From Bacteroidales bacterium (lineage in GTDB: Bacteria > Bacteroidota > Bacteroidia > Bacteroidales > UBA932), in the NCBI GenBank assembly GCA_017428725.1, contig JAFRQH010000016.1, forward strand, positions 1 to 51,015: a stretch of DNA of 51,015 bases. Reading direction: 5' to 3'. This document shows, in pieces, positions 28,501 through 36,943 of the stretch (positions within the stretch are counted from its first letter, which is position 1; every line of letters begins with the position of its first letter). A program made the translations under genes and the position numbers. Under the pieces are notes generated by a model. It was not told the origin of the DNA and searched no databases. It saw nothing but the letters and a program-made list of their open reading frames with translations.

Positions 28501-29509
28501 CCCGAAGGACCAGCAGGACAAGATATTCGACCGGTATTACCAGGTCCGGGGAAGCCATCAGGCCCAGGGGACCGGGATCGGCCTGTCCCTGGTCCGGAGC
28601 CTGGTCAGCCTGCATCACGGGCGGATCGAGCTGGACAGCGAGGTGGGGCGGGGGAGCTGCTTCCGCGTGTACCTGCCGGTGCATGGCGCCGCCGAAGCGG
28701 AAGAGGCGGCCGACGGGCAGCAGGAGGCTCCGCAGCCGGACCGGCCCATCGTGGTGGTACTGGAGGACGACCGCGACATCCGCCATTATGTCCGGGAGTC
28801 GCTGGAGGAGTCCTACCAGGTATATACCGCCAAGAACGGCGCGGAAGGCTACAAACTGATCGTCAAGCATATCCCGGACCTGGTCATCAGCGACGTGATG
28901 ATGCCCGAGATGGACGGCTATACGCTCTGCACCCTGGTCAAGAACGACGTGCGTACCAGCCACATCCCGGTCATCCTCCTGACGGCGCGGGATTCGATGG
29001 AGGACCGCAGCAAGGGCTACCAGGCCGGCGCGGACTCCTACCTGACCAAACCGTTCACTTCCGGACTGCTCCTGACCCGGGTCCGCAATCTCATCACCGC
29101 CCGGGAGAAACTCACGGCCCAGCTCTCCGACACCGTCGGCGAGAAGAAGGAGTTCGACGTGGCGCAGGCGAACCTGAGCCGCCTGGACAACGAGTTCCTG
29201 CACCACCTGACCACGCTGATCGAGGAGAATCTTTCCTCGGACAAGCTGGACGTGTCGTTCCTTGCGGAGAACATGAACATGAGCGTCTCGACGCTGTACC
29301 GCAAGCTCAAGGGCCTGGTGGGGATCTCCGCCAACAAGTATATCCGCAAGATCCGCCTCCACAAGGCCGCCGAGCTGCTTTCCTCCGGCGGCTACAATGT
29401 CTCCGAAGCGGCCTGGAACGTCGGCATCAACGATATCATCTACTTCCGCCAGAGCTTCCGGGACGAGTTCGGCGTGGCCCCGTCCGAGTACCGGAAGGAC
29501 CGTTCCTGA
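25571..29509 (+). CDS. Hybrid two-component system regulator (HTCS)
   Basis: This is a sensor and transcription factor in one chain of 1312 residues, typical of PUL control in Bacteroidota. In order: signal peptide (about 1-22), a periplasmic sensor of repeated two-component propeller units (about 25-680), a Y_Y_Y domain (about 687-765), one membrane helix (about 768-790), a histidine kinase with phospho-acceptor His825 in THELKTPL, the ATPase boxes (NNLLSNALKYTP, DTGCGIP, GTGIGLSL), a receiver domain (from about 1059) with Asp1108 in VISDVMMPEMDG, and an AraC-type HTH (about 1225-1308). The start is GTG at 25571. No promoter element is seen in the 19 nt after infB, so it may be read from that operon. 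It probably activates the susC genes downstream. Confidence 0.95.
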   Translation: MRRIRRILAAVAILLPLTAGGQTKEHITRVLGTRDGLSNNFIVSLDMDRRGVLWIGTEEGMDSFDGVSFRSYIRNRGEIPGNALNEVFVDRSADRVWVATQREGLGAMDLATGSPEFFFNRPGDETSIAAREITGITQDKAGNVWFSTYTKGVEKYDPATGEFSHYNAGNVAGMPEYTIISLEAGNDGKIYLGHYGSGVTVLDPESRTADWFSHSADDPDSLPSNRIGCVYKDGDNNIWIGTDRGIALYSPVTRDFKVFNQANAGVPDGLILSILVTSEGKLLVSPEYNGVWEADLGRLSGPDSFHLLPETGDIKHVGIRGMCEDAFGNLWLGTYGQGIFFLSRQRARFRSITFDGDLADQSISDLQLMPSGELIAGTQGTGVTVLDTALVRKDGGLVFSDKVVQAVTADSEGRFWIGSFSGETAVTDRNLALRAKVQVRDVKCFQERGDTMWVGAGSGLYAVRKSDYRVVARYSARDVLPENYLRALCLDDRGRLWVGTFGAGIVVLDRDMTPVVRFRTEEGFTSNLITHLVRGREGTVYAATGNGLVIFSTAGDLPSVSHIYKMEDGMSSEVIRAVSEDPSGGGVWFSTNLSICHLDVPGGALTEYVGLPGMLPGNYANHAVARRPDGILFFGSSGGLTFFDPGRVLDPAQDVSVHFTDIFVRDGSAGQEFRPVRLQSWGQTVLNYRQDTFYLKFTTDDFSYADRAEYAYRLNGKEWLPVEDNVLNFNRVRPGKYTISIRARLQNGVWGRPASVYVRVRPPWWRSLVAKLLYLLVILYLLYQLITWLLSKANEKNQRKMEQETIARIREVNEERLRFYTNITHELKTPLTLILGTADDLSRDPQLPETARNKTSVLVKNVHRLLDLTNRLLTFRKTETHNLTLNATYGDLSDTVREIGVVFDESNTNKDTTLQIAVEPGIMTEFDRYVVTVILNNLLSNALKYTPKGTVTLRLYKSDAAGREEAVISVEDTGCGIPKDQQDKIFDRYYQVRGSHQAQGTGIGLSLVRSLVSLHHGRIELDSEVGRGSCFRVYLPVHGAAEAEEAADGQQEAPQPDRPIVVVLEDDRDIRHYVRESLEESYQVYTAKNGAEGYKLIVKHIPDLVISDVMMPEMDGYTLCTLVKNDVRTSHIPVILLTARDSMEDRSKGYQAGADSYLTKPFTSGLLLTRVRNLITAREKLTAQLSDTVGEKKEFDVAQANLSRLDNEFLHHLTTLIEENLSSDKLDVSFLAENMNMSVSTLYRKLKGLVGISANKYIRKIRLHKAAELLSSGGYNVSEAAWNVGINDIIYFRQSFRDEFGVAPSEYRKDRS

Positions 29510-29569
29510 GTCCCGCTCCCATCCGGGTTTTATCTGATTTTCGGGGACAAATCGGGCGATGACCGAAAT

Positions 29570-29612
29570 CCCCTTGGTTTTTGCACGAAATACCAAAGGG
29601 TGTTCCGTGCAA
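29570..29612. promoter_or_regulatory. Interleaved inverted repeats upstream of susC1
   Basis: Two inverted repeats interlock. TTGCACGAAA (29581-29590) mirrors TTCCGTGCAA (29603-29612) with one mismatch. CCCTTGGT (29571-29578) mirrors ACCAAAGGG (29592-29600) with one extra base. They lie just before a -7-like element (29620-29627) and 60 bp after the HTCS stop. Their position fits an operator for the HTCS AraC-type domain. Because they lie upstream of the predicted start, a DNA role is more likely than an RNA fold. Binding is inferred. Confidence 0.45.
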
Positions 29613-29619
29613 TAGTCCG

Positions 29620-29654
29620 TACCTTTATACCTGGCACTTACTATGCCAGTTTTT
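29620..29654 (+). promoter_or_regulatory. susC1 -7-like element and 5' hairpin
   Basis: TACCTTTA (29620-29627) matches TAnnTTTG except for the last base, as might be expected for an activator-dependent promoter. Directly after the predicted start (about 29632) lies CTGGCA (29631-29636), 7 nt, TGCCAG (29644-29649) and TTTTT (29650-29654). This 6-bp hairpin with a T run could be a weak attenuator or a 5' stabilising stem. No -33 TTTG is seen at the right distance. Confidence 0.4.
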
Positions 29655-29655
29655 G

Positions 29656-29670
29656 CTAACCAAATCATTA
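29656..29670 (+). promoter_or_regulatory. Shared susC leader element, copy 1
   Basis: CTAACCAAATCATTA starts 34 nt before the susC1 ATG. The same element with one change is found 35 nt before susC2 (37118-37132). A second shared block, TAACACT, follows closer to the start codon in both. The coding regions behind them are clearly different proteins, so the match is not a simple recent duplication of the whole gene. A role in translation or small-RNA control is possible. Confidence 0.55.
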
Positions 29671-29689
29671 TCCATTAACACTTTAACGT

Positions 29690-32600
29690 ATGAGTAGGAT
29701 TATTCCGAAAATGGCAGAGGCGGCGCTCGTCGCTTTATGCCTGATCTGTTCCCAATCCTTGTTCGCTCAGACTCGAGTGCAGGTCGGCGGTGTCGTCTCC
29801 GAAGCAGACGGTACACCGGTGGTCGGCGCCAACGTCATCGAGAAAGGGACGATGAACGGGACGATGACCGGCACCGACGGCAGGTGGATGCTTACCGTCC
29901 CGAACGGCGCCACCCTGACAGTGTCCTGCATCGGCTTTGACTCCCAGGAGATCACGGTCAACGGAGCAAGGACCAACTACCAGATCGTCCTCGGAGAGGA
30001 CACCAGTTTCCTGGATGAAGTCGTCGTGGTGGGTTACGGTGTGGTCAAGAAAAGCGACCTGACCAGCTCGATTTCCACCATCCGCGGCGAGGACATCGTG
30101 GACATGCCCTCGATGAACGCGATGAACTCCCTGCAGGGCAAGGTCAACGGCGTCCAGATTTCGACGGCCGGCTCGCCGGGAGCATCCCCGAAGGTCATCA
30201 TCCGCGGTATCACCACCACGAACGGCACCAGCCCGCTCTATGTGGTGGACGGTGCGCCCCTCTCCGGCGGTATCGGCTCCCTCAATGACAACGATATCGA
30301 GTCCATCGAGGTCCTCAAGGACGCTTCCGCCGCCGCTATCTACGGTACCCGCGGTTCCAACGGTGTCATCCTCGTGACCACGAAGAAGGGTGTCGCCGGC
30401 AAGCCCAGGATCGATTTCTCCACGAATTTCGGTCTCCAGCACATCCCCGATCCGCACATGGCCGACGCCAAGGAGTATGAGCAGGTCTACAAGACCCGCT
30501 ACTCCAACGACGGTGCCGTGGACAACTGGAACGGCAAGAACGCCACCAACACCAATTGGTGGAAGGAAGTGGTCAAGCCCGTCGCGCTGACCCAGAACTA
30601 CCAGTTCTCCGTGCGGGGCGGCTCCGACCGTTTCATCTATAACCTCAGTCTCGGTTACACCAAGCAGCACTCCCAGTTCGAGAAGGGGTTCTCCGACAAG
30701 TTCAACATCCGTCTCAACACCGAGTACAACCTGGCCAAGTGGATCAAGCTCGGCTTCAACCTGGCTCCGCGCCTGACCTCTTCCCAGAGCTACGCCACGC
30801 TGTTCACCGGCTCGATGAGCATGGACCCCTCCACGCCGATCTACCGGCCGCAGGAGGAGTGGACGGACAATGAGTACAGCAACTTCGCCCGTTCCCACAA
30901 CAACCAGAGCTACAACCCGGTCGGTCAGCAGTTCCGCTCGGACGGCAAGGGCCGCAACTACGGCATCATGGTCAGCCCGTCCATCACCATCACCCCGGTC
31001 AAGGGCCTGACCTTCCTGTCCCAGTTCAACGTCAACGCCGGCGTCTCCCGTTCCGACAGCTTCTCCCCGAAATTCGACATCGATTCGGCGCACGAGTATG
31101 CGACGGTCAGTACGGTCTCCCGTAACTACAGCGAGTCCTTCAACTGGAGCACGACCAATACGCTCACTTATATAGGTTCCTTCGCCAAGCACAACCTCAC
31201 CGGGATGCTCGGTTTCACCGCCGAGCGCTTCGCCAGCTATGACAACAGCGCTTCCCGCGAGGCCACGCCGAACGACTCCGATCCCCTCCGCGAGGTCGGT
31301 GCCGGTACCCAGACGGAACACGGCGGCGGTTCCTCCAGCTTCAACACCCTCGTGTCCTGGCTGGCCCGTGTGATGTACAACTACGACAACCGCTACTACC
31401 TCACCGCCACGGGCCGTGTCGATGGATCCTCCCGGTTCCCTGCGGGCAACAAGTATGCTTTCTTCCCTTCCGTGTCCGTGGCCTGGCGCTTCTCCGAAGA
31501 GGCCTTCGTCAAGGACAACATCGACTGGCTGAGCCAGGGCAAGCTGCGTCTCGGCTGGGGTCAGGTGGGCAACCAGAGCATCCCTTCCAACGCGCCGCTT
31601 ACGCTCCTGCGCACCAATGCCCGTTATGCCTTCGGCGACGGCTTCCTGGTGGGTTCCCAGCTGAGCACTGTCGGTAACACGAACCTTCGGTGGGAGACCG
31701 TCGAGGACTACAACCTCGGTCTCGACCTCGGATTCTTCCGCAACAAGCTGAACGTCACGGCGGACATCTACAAGAAGACCTCCCACGGCATGCTCTACCA
31801 GAAGGACAATGTCTGGGTGCTCGGCTATCCCAACAACCTCTGGGAGAACGTCGGCAGCATGGAGGCCAAGGGTTGGGAGTTCTCCGTGGACTACAAGGAC
31901 GCCAAGGGTGACTGGACCTACACCGTGGGCCTAAACCTTTCCGGTGTCCGCAACCGCGCCATCAAGTTCTCCGGCCAGGGTTATGTCTACTCCGGCCGCA
32001 TCGAGAGCGGCGCCATCTACGGCGAGAATTCCATCCGCAACGAGGACGGGATGCCGATCAGCCGCTTCTACCTGCTCACCTGCGACGGCATCTTCCAGAA
32101 CCAGGCCGAGGTCGACGCCCACTCCAAGGACGGCAAGCTCATCCAGCCGAACGCCCAGCCGGGCGACCTGCGGATCAAGGACCTCAACGGTGACGGCGTG
32201 ATCAACGAGGAGGACAAGTCCTATGTCGGCGACCCGTATCCCGACCTGATGGTCGGTCTGAACTTCTCGGTCAGCTACAAGAACTGGGATCTGTCCGGCA
32301 ACTTCTACGGCACGTTCGGAAACGACGTCCTCAACATGACCAAGAACTGGTATTCCGGCATCAACGGTTCCAACGTCTTCGCCGGCACGCTCGAGAAGGC
32401 CTGGCACGGCCAGGGCACCGGCGCCGGCCTCCCGCGCCTGTCCTACAACGACAAGAACCAGAACTACAGCCGCCTGTCCACCTTCTTCATGGAGGATGGC
32501 ACCTACTTCCGCTGCAAACAGCTCCAGTTGGGCTACACCTTCCCGCGCAGCCTGATGAAGGACGTGCGCCTGCGCCTCTCCCTGAGGGCCCAGAACCCCT

Positions 32601-32734
32601 TCACGCTCACGAAGTACTCCGGTATGGACCCGGAGCGCCCGCAGTATGACGGAAGCGCCCTCCAGACCGGTATCGACAACGTGGCCTATCCTTCTCCGCG
32701 TACCTTCATGTTTGGTATCAATCTTTCTTTCTAA
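29690..32734 (+). CDS. SusC/RagA-family TonB-dependent outer-membrane transporter 1
   Basis: This 1014-residue outer-membrane importer for oligosaccharides works with the SusD-like lipoprotein encoded next. It has a signal peptide (ending SLFAQ, about 27), a carboxypeptidase-regulatory-like beta-sandwich domain (about 30-105), the SusC hallmark DEVVVVGYG (109-117), a plug domain with VDGAPLSGG and SIEVLKDASAAAIYGTRGSNG, and a long 22-stranded barrel to the C-terminal aromatic residue (MFGINLSF). It is preceded by candidate HTCS operators and followed after 13 nt by susD1. The substrate is unknown. Confidence 0.95.
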   Translation: MSRIIPKMAEAALVALCLICSQSLFAQTRVQVGGVVSEADGTPVVGANVIEKGTMNGTMTGTDGRWMLTVPNGATLTVSCIGFDSQEITVNGARTNYQIVLGEDTSFLDEVVVVGYGVVKKSDLTSSISTIRGEDIVDMPSMNAMNSLQGKVNGVQISTAGSPGASPKVIIRGITTTNGTSPLYVVDGAPLSGGIGSLNDNDIESIEVLKDASAAAIYGTRGSNGVILVTTKKGVAGKPRIDFSTNFGLQHIPDPHMADAKEYEQVYKTRYSNDGAVDNWNGKNATNTNWWKEVVKPVALTQNYQFSVRGGSDRFIYNLSLGYTKQHSQFEKGFSDKFNIRLNTEYNLAKWIKLGFNLAPRLTSSQSYATLFTGSMSMDPSTPIYRPQEEWTDNEYSNFARSHNNQSYNPVGQQFRSDGKGRNYGIMVSPSITITPVKGLTFLSQFNVNAGVSRSDSFSPKFDIDSAHEYATVSTVSRNYSESFNWSTTNTLTYIGSFAKHNLTGMLGFTAERFASYDNSASREATPNDSDPLREVGAGTQTEHGGGSSSFNTLVSWLARVMYNYDNRYYLTATGRVDGSSRFPAGNKYAFFPSVSVAWRFSEEAFVKDNIDWLSQGKLRLGWGQVGNQSIPSNAPLTLLRTNARYAFGDGFLVGSQLSTVGNTNLRWETVEDYNLGLDLGFFRNKLNVTADIYKKTSHGMLYQKDNVWVLGYPNNLWENVGSMEAKGWEFSVDYKDAKGDWTYTVGLNLSGVRNRAIKFSGQGYVYSGRIESGAIYGENSIRNEDGMPISRFYLLTCDGIFQNQAEVDAHSKDGKLIQPNAQPGDLRIKDLNGDGVINEEDKSYVGDPYPDLMVGLNFSVSYKNWDLSGNFYGTFGNDVLNMTKNWYSGINGSNVFAGTLEKAWHGQGTGAGLPRLSYNDKNQNYSRLSTFFMEDGTYFRCKQLQLGYTFPRSLMKDVRLRLSLRAQNPFTLTKYSGMDPERPQYDGSALQTGIDNVAYPSPRTFMFGINLSF

Positions 32735-32747
32735 ATCCGGAATCACC

Positions 32748-34367
32748 ATGAAAACAAGGATATTTATTGTTCTCGCAATCGCAGCGATGTTGGGTTCCTC
32801 CTGCTCGGACTTCCTGAACGAGCCGGTACGCGGCACCCAGAACCTGGATTCCTACTTCGTGACGGAGGAAGAATCGGTAGCCTACCTCACGGGCTGCTAC
32901 AATGCAATCACGTTCTACGGATGGTGGCAGGTCTACAACTTCTGGCTGCTCTCCGAGATGTGCACCGACGACGCCTGGATGGGCAACACCACGCAGGCCC
33001 AGACCGACTACATTTCCATCGCGCACTTCCAGGGTATCGGCCAGACCAACCCGGCGTGCAACAACTTCTACCAGCAACGCTACCGGGGTATCCTGCGGTG
33101 CAACGTGGCCATCGCGCGCATCCCTGAATCCGCATACAACAACGAGGCGATGAAGGCGCGGCTCGTGGCCGAGGCCAAGTTCCTGCGCGGCTTCTTCTAT
33201 CTCGAGCTCGTGCGTGCCTTCGGCGGCGTGCCCATCACCAATTCCTTCAAGATGCCGGACGAGATCATCGGCGTGACCCGCAACACGGCGGAGGAAGTGT
33301 GGGCCCAGGTCGAGCAGGACTTCAAGGAGGCGGCGGAGGTGCTCCCTGCCCGCTATGGCGCCGCCGACGTCGGCCGTGCCACGAAGTACGCGGCCCTCGG
33401 CATGCTCGGCAAGGCCTATGTCTACCAGGAGAAGTGGTCCGAGGCCAAGGCCGTGCTCAAGCAGGTGATCGACTCCGGCCAGTACGACCTGATGGAGAAC
33501 TTCGGCGATGTCTGGGATGTGGACACCAACAACAACAAGGAGTCCATCTTCGAGCTCCAGACCCGTTTCGAGACCTCCTACAACCTGGGCAATGCCATCC
33601 CGGTCGTGGCCGGCAACCGTTCCGAGGCGAACGACGGCTGGGCCTGGGGCTTGCCTTCCAGCGACCTGGAGAAGGCCTTCATCGATGCGGGCGACTATGA
33701 GCGTCTGCGCTGGACCATCATCAAGAATGGTGACACCGAGATCGCCGGCGAGCCTGATTTCGAGGCGCTGATGGCCGCGAACCGCTATGCTACGGACAAG
33801 ACGAAGTACTTCATCGATCCTTCTATGCACAAGCCTGCCCGCGTCTGCCGCAAGATCTACATCCCGTACAAGAAGCGTCCCGCCCGCTGGACTCAGGACA
33901 AGATTCCTCTGAATCAGCGTATCCTCCGCCTGGCCGACGTGTATCTGCTTTACGCCGAGGCCTGCAACGAGCTGCACGATGATGCCGAGGCCTGCATCTA
34001 CCTCAACAAGGTCCGCGTCCGGGCCAAGATGCCTGAGGTCAGCCAGACCGGCAAGGACCTGCAGAAGACGATCCGCCTGGAGCGCCGTCTCGAGCTCGCC
34101 TTCGAGAACAACCGCCTGTGGGACATCCGCCGCTGGACGGACGACAACGGCAAGAAGATGATGTGCAACATCATGGGGCCGAACGGTACCTTTGTCAAAC
34201 GCAACACCAACAAGGACACCGCCGATCCTTACGAGTGGGAGAACCAGAAGGAACTCAGCAACAAGGGCGAGACCTTCCAGGAGAACCGCGACCTGCTCTT
34301 CCCGATCCCGCTCCACGAAATCACGATGTCCAACGGAACGATCGAGCAGAATCCGGGTTGGAATTAG
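32748..34367 (+). CDS. SusD/RagB-family glycan-binding lipoprotein 1
   Basis: This surface lipoprotein forms the lid of the SusC1 transporter. The 539-residue protein has lipobox GSSC (Cys19) and the usual SusD opening CSDFLNEPVRGT. TPR-like helices are visible, including EAKFLRGFFYLELVRAFGGVP. The C-terminal RagB region has RLADVYLLYAEACNE and LERRLELAFENNRLWDIRRW. It ends QNPGWN, typical of the family. ATG 32748 is chosen because it gives the signal peptide. Co-transcribed with susC1. Confidence 0.95.
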   Translation: MKTRIFIVLAIAAMLGSSCSDFLNEPVRGTQNLDSYFVTEEESVAYLTGCYNAITFYGWWQVYNFWLLSEMCTDDAWMGNTTQAQTDYISIAHFQGIGQTNPACNNFYQQRYRGILRCNVAIARIPESAYNNEAMKARLVAEAKFLRGFFYLELVRAFGGVPITNSFKMPDEIIGVTRNTAEEVWAQVEQDFKEAAEVLPARYGAADVGRATKYAALGMLGKAYVYQEKWSEAKAVLKQVIDSGQYDLMENFGDVWDVDTNNNKESIFELQTRFETSYNLGNAIPVVAGNRSEANDGWAWGLPSSDLEKAFIDAGDYERLRWTIIKNGDTEIAGEPDFEALMAANRYATDKTKYFIDPSMHKPARVCRKIYIPYKKRPARWTQDKIPLNQRILRLADVYLLYAEACNELHDDAEACIYLNKVRVRAKMPEVSQTGKDLQKTIRLERRLELAFENNRLWDIRRWTDDNGKKMMCNIMGPNGTFVKRNTNKDTADPYEWENQKELSNKGETFQENRDLLFPIPLHEITMSNGTIEQNPGWN

Positions 34368-34375
34368 TTTTTTCG

Positions 34376-34383
34376 TATATTTG
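34376..34383 (+). promoter_or_regulatory. -7 element for the GH2 gene
   Basis: TATATTTG is a full TAnnTTTG match whose last base is 6 nt before the GH2 ATG, in a small AT-rich patch after susD1. It predicts a leaderless mRNA. The nearest TTG (34358-34360) is only 15 nt upstream, a little short. The GH2 gene can therefore be transcribed both with susCD and alone. Confidence 0.5.
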
Positions 34384-34388
34384 TCTTC

Positions 34389-36851
34389 ATGATGAAGAAA
34401 AAATTAATAACCCTCATGTTTTGTGCGTTGGCGGCCGGAATCGCCGCCAACGCACAAGTTTCTTTCGGTGACGCGCAGAAGTTCGACGACGGCTGGAAGT
34501 TCATGCTGACCGACAATGCTTCCGCCGCCCTTCCCAATTTCGACGATGCCGCGTGGCGCAACGTCACCCTGCCTCACGACTGGTCCGTGGAGGCCATCGC
34601 CTCTCCCGACCTGGCCAGCTGCACCGGCTACCTCCCGGGTGGCATCGGCTGGTATCGCAAGCACTTCACCGTGACTGACGGTGCCGCACGCCACTACATC
34701 TATTTCGAAGGCGTGTACAACCGCAGCGAGGTGTATCTGAACGGGCAGTATCTGGGCTCCCGCCCGAGCGGATTCGCCTCCTTCATGTACGACATGACGC
34801 CGTATCTGAAGGAGGGCGACAACGTGATCGCCGTCAAGGCGGACCACAGCCGCTATGCCGACTGTCGCTGGTACACGGGATCCGGCATCTACCGGGACGT
34901 GTGGATCGTGTCCGCACCGGATGTCCATCTGGCGATGTGGGGCACGGCCTACCGCCTGACTTCGATGACTGCGAAGGCGGCTACCGTCGACGTGGACGTG
35001 GAGGTGGAGAAGAATGTCCCGGCGCGGGGCAAACTGGAAGCCGTCGTGTCCCTGGTGGACAAGGCCGGCAAGACCGTGGCCACCCGCAAGGCGCAGTTCA
35101 AGGACCTCTCCAAGGGCACGGCCAAGATGACCGTCACCCTCAATGTCCCCAACCCGCACCCCTGGAACCTTGACGACCCGTATCTGTACGAGCTGCGCAC
35201 CGACCTGCTGATGGGCGGCGCGAAGATCGACGGCAACACGGTCCGCGCCGGTCTGCGCACCCTCGAGTTCAGCGCCGACCACGGCTTCGCGCTCAACGGC
35301 AAGAACACCAAGGTCAAGGGCGTCTGCCTGCACCACGATGCCGGCGTGCTCGGCGCCGCCGTGCCTTACGAGGTCTGGTACTACCGCCTGGCCGCGCTCA
35401 AGGAGATCGGTGTCAACGGCATCCGCGGCAGCCACAATCCCCACACGCCGATGCTCTACGACATCTGCGACGAGCTCGGCCTGCTGGTGATGGACGAGGC
35501 CTTCGACGAGTGGGAGTTCCCCAAGAAGAAATGGGTCACCGGCTGGAACCAGGGCACGCCTGTCTTCTTCGGTACCGACGACTTCTTCAACGAGTGGGGC
35601 GAGCGTGACGTGACCGACATGGTCCGCCGTGACCGCAACCACGCCAGCATCTTCCTCTGGAGCATCGGCAACGAGGTGGACTACCCCAACGATCCCTACT
35701 CCCATCCCATCCTCAACGGGACGACGATCAACCAGCCCATGTCCGGCGGCTACAAGCCGGACGCCCCGCCGGCAGAGCGCATCGGTATGATCGCCAAGCG
35801 CCTGGCGGCCGCCGTCCGGGCCGTGGATACCTCCCGTCCGGTCACCGGCGCCCTGGCGGGCGTGCTGATGTCCAACCAGACGGAGTATCCCGATGTCATC
35901 GACGTGGTGGGCTACAACTACACCGAGGACCGCTACGACACCGACCACGAGGCCTATCCGAACCGCATCATCTATGGCTCCGAGACTTCCAGCGGCATCA
36001 ACAGCTGGTTCGCCGTGCGCGACCACGAGCACATCTTCGGCCACTTCCTCTGGACGGGTACCGACTATCTCGGCGAGTCCGGCAGGTTCCCTTCCCGCGG
36101 TATGGGCACGGGCCTGTTCGACCTCGGCTCCTTCCCGAAGACCAGCGCGATGAACCGCGCGGCCTTCTGGTCCGAGAAGCCGTTCACCTATATGGTCACG
36201 AGCGTGTACGTGGCTCCCCAGCCGGGTGCGCAGCAGCGCGGACGTGGCCAGCAGGGCCGCGGCGGGTTCAACTTCGTGGCCCCCGCCGCCACGTGGTGCA
36301 TGGAACCGGGCCAGCAGGCCCGCGTGACCTGCTACACCAATGCCCCGCAGGCGCGGCTCCGTCTCAACGGCACCGTCGTGGGTGAGCTCACCAAGCCGGA
36401 CGAGCGCCAGCAGGCGGTCAACTGGGTGATCCCTTATGCACCGGGTACCCTGGTCGCGGAAGGCTGCGACATGAACGGCAACGTCGTCTCCTCCTACACG
36501 ATCCAGACCAACGGTCTGCCGGCCGCCATCAAGGCCACCCTGGTGTATCCTGAAGTCGCGCTCGACCGCGGCACCGCCCTGGTGCTCGTGGAGATCGTCG
36601 ACGGCAACGGCATCCCCGTCAAGCAGGCTGACAACGAGATTCTCTGCATGGTCGAGGGCAACGCCCGCCTGCTCGGGATGGAGTCCGGCAACAATACGGA
36701 CATGACCGCCCACTACGACGCCCGCGAGCGGGTCTACAACGGCCACCTGATGGCCTATGTCCAGACCACCGGAGAGCCCGGCACCGTCAAGGTGTCGTTC
36801 TCCTCGCCGCTGCTCAAGGGTGCTTCCGTGGAGTTCACGCCGGTGAAGTAA
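34389..36851 (+). CDS. Glycoside hydrolase family 2, beta-galactosidase-like
   Basis: This secreted 820-residue enzyme has a signal peptide (to about ANAQ, 23). The GH2 order is clear: sugar-binding jelly roll (about 30-185, with WYRKHFTV and GSGIYRDVWI), immunoglobulin-like domain (about 190-290), and the TIM barrel with GVCLHHDAG, GIRGSHNPH and DEAFDEW. The acid/base is Glu429 in SIGNEVDYP and the likely nucleophile Glu532 in YGSETSSG. C-terminal domains follow. A short Gln/Arg/Gly-rich insert (about 611-630, QQRGRGQQGRG) interrupts the region after the barrel and looks like a flexible linker. The beta-galactosidase call is by family; other beta-linked substrates are possible. A strong terminator follows. 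Confidence 0.9.
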   Translation: MMKKKLITLMFCALAAGIAANAQVSFGDAQKFDDGWKFMLTDNASAALPNFDDAAWRNVTLPHDWSVEAIASPDLASCTGYLPGGIGWYRKHFTVTDGAARHYIYFEGVYNRSEVYLNGQYLGSRPSGFASFMYDMTPYLKEGDNVIAVKADHSRYADCRWYTGSGIYRDVWIVSAPDVHLAMWGTAYRLTSMTAKAATVDVDVEVEKNVPARGKLEAVVSLVDKAGKTVATRKAQFKDLSKGTAKMTVTLNVPNPHPWNLDDPYLYELRTDLLMGGAKIDGNTVRAGLRTLEFSADHGFALNGKNTKVKGVCLHHDAGVLGAAVPYEVWYYRLAALKEIGVNGIRGSHNPHTPMLYDICDELGLLVMDEAFDEWEFPKKKWVTGWNQGTPVFFGTDDFFNEWGERDVTDMVRRDRNHASIFLWSIGNEVDYPNDPYSHPILNGTTINQPMSGGYKPDAPPAERIGMIAKRLAAAVRAVDTSRPVTGALAGVLMSNQTEYPDVIDVVGYNYTEDRYDTDHEAYPNRIIYGSETSSGINSWFAVRDHEHIFGHFLWTGTDYLGESGRFPSRGMGTGLFDLGSFPKTSAMNRAAFWSEKPFTYMVTSVYVAPQPGAQQRGRGQQGRGGFNFVAPAATWCMEPGQQARVTCYTNAPQARLRLNGTVVGELTKPDERQQAVNWVIPYAPGTLVAEGCDMNGNVVSSYTIQTNGLPAAIKATLVYPEVALDRGTALVLVEIVDGNGIPVKQADNEILCMVEGNARLLGMESGNNTDMTAHYDARERVYNGHLMAYVQTTGEPGTVKVSFSSPLLKGASVEFTPVK

Positions 36852-36882
36852 CCCTTTCCGGCAGTCTCGGACTGCTGACTGA

Positions 36883-36924
36883 CAGCCATCTTCCTGTCAT
36901 ACACAGGGAGATGGCTGTTTTTTT
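36883..36924 (+). terminator. Strong rho-independent terminator after GH2
   Basis: A 15-bp stem (36883-36897 with 36903-36917, one G-T pair, 5-nt loop) is followed by seven T (36918-36924). It separates the first PUL transcript (susC1-susD1-GH2) from the second (susC2-susD2-beta-helix). A smaller stem, GCAGTC/GACTGC, lies before it at about 36861-36875. Confidence 0.9.
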
Positions 36925-36943
36925 GTTGGTACCTTCTAAATAA

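Noticed and set aside
29570..29612. An H-type RNA pseudoknot before susC1
   Set aside because: The interleaved arms have pseudoknot topology, but the connecting loops are only 1-2 nt and the region lies upstream of the predicted transcription start, so DNA operator sites are more likely.
26768..29668. 966-codon open frame opposite the HTCS
   Set aside because: The plus-strand HTCS has every expected domain and motif. The antisense frame has shadow-like composition and no recognisable fold.
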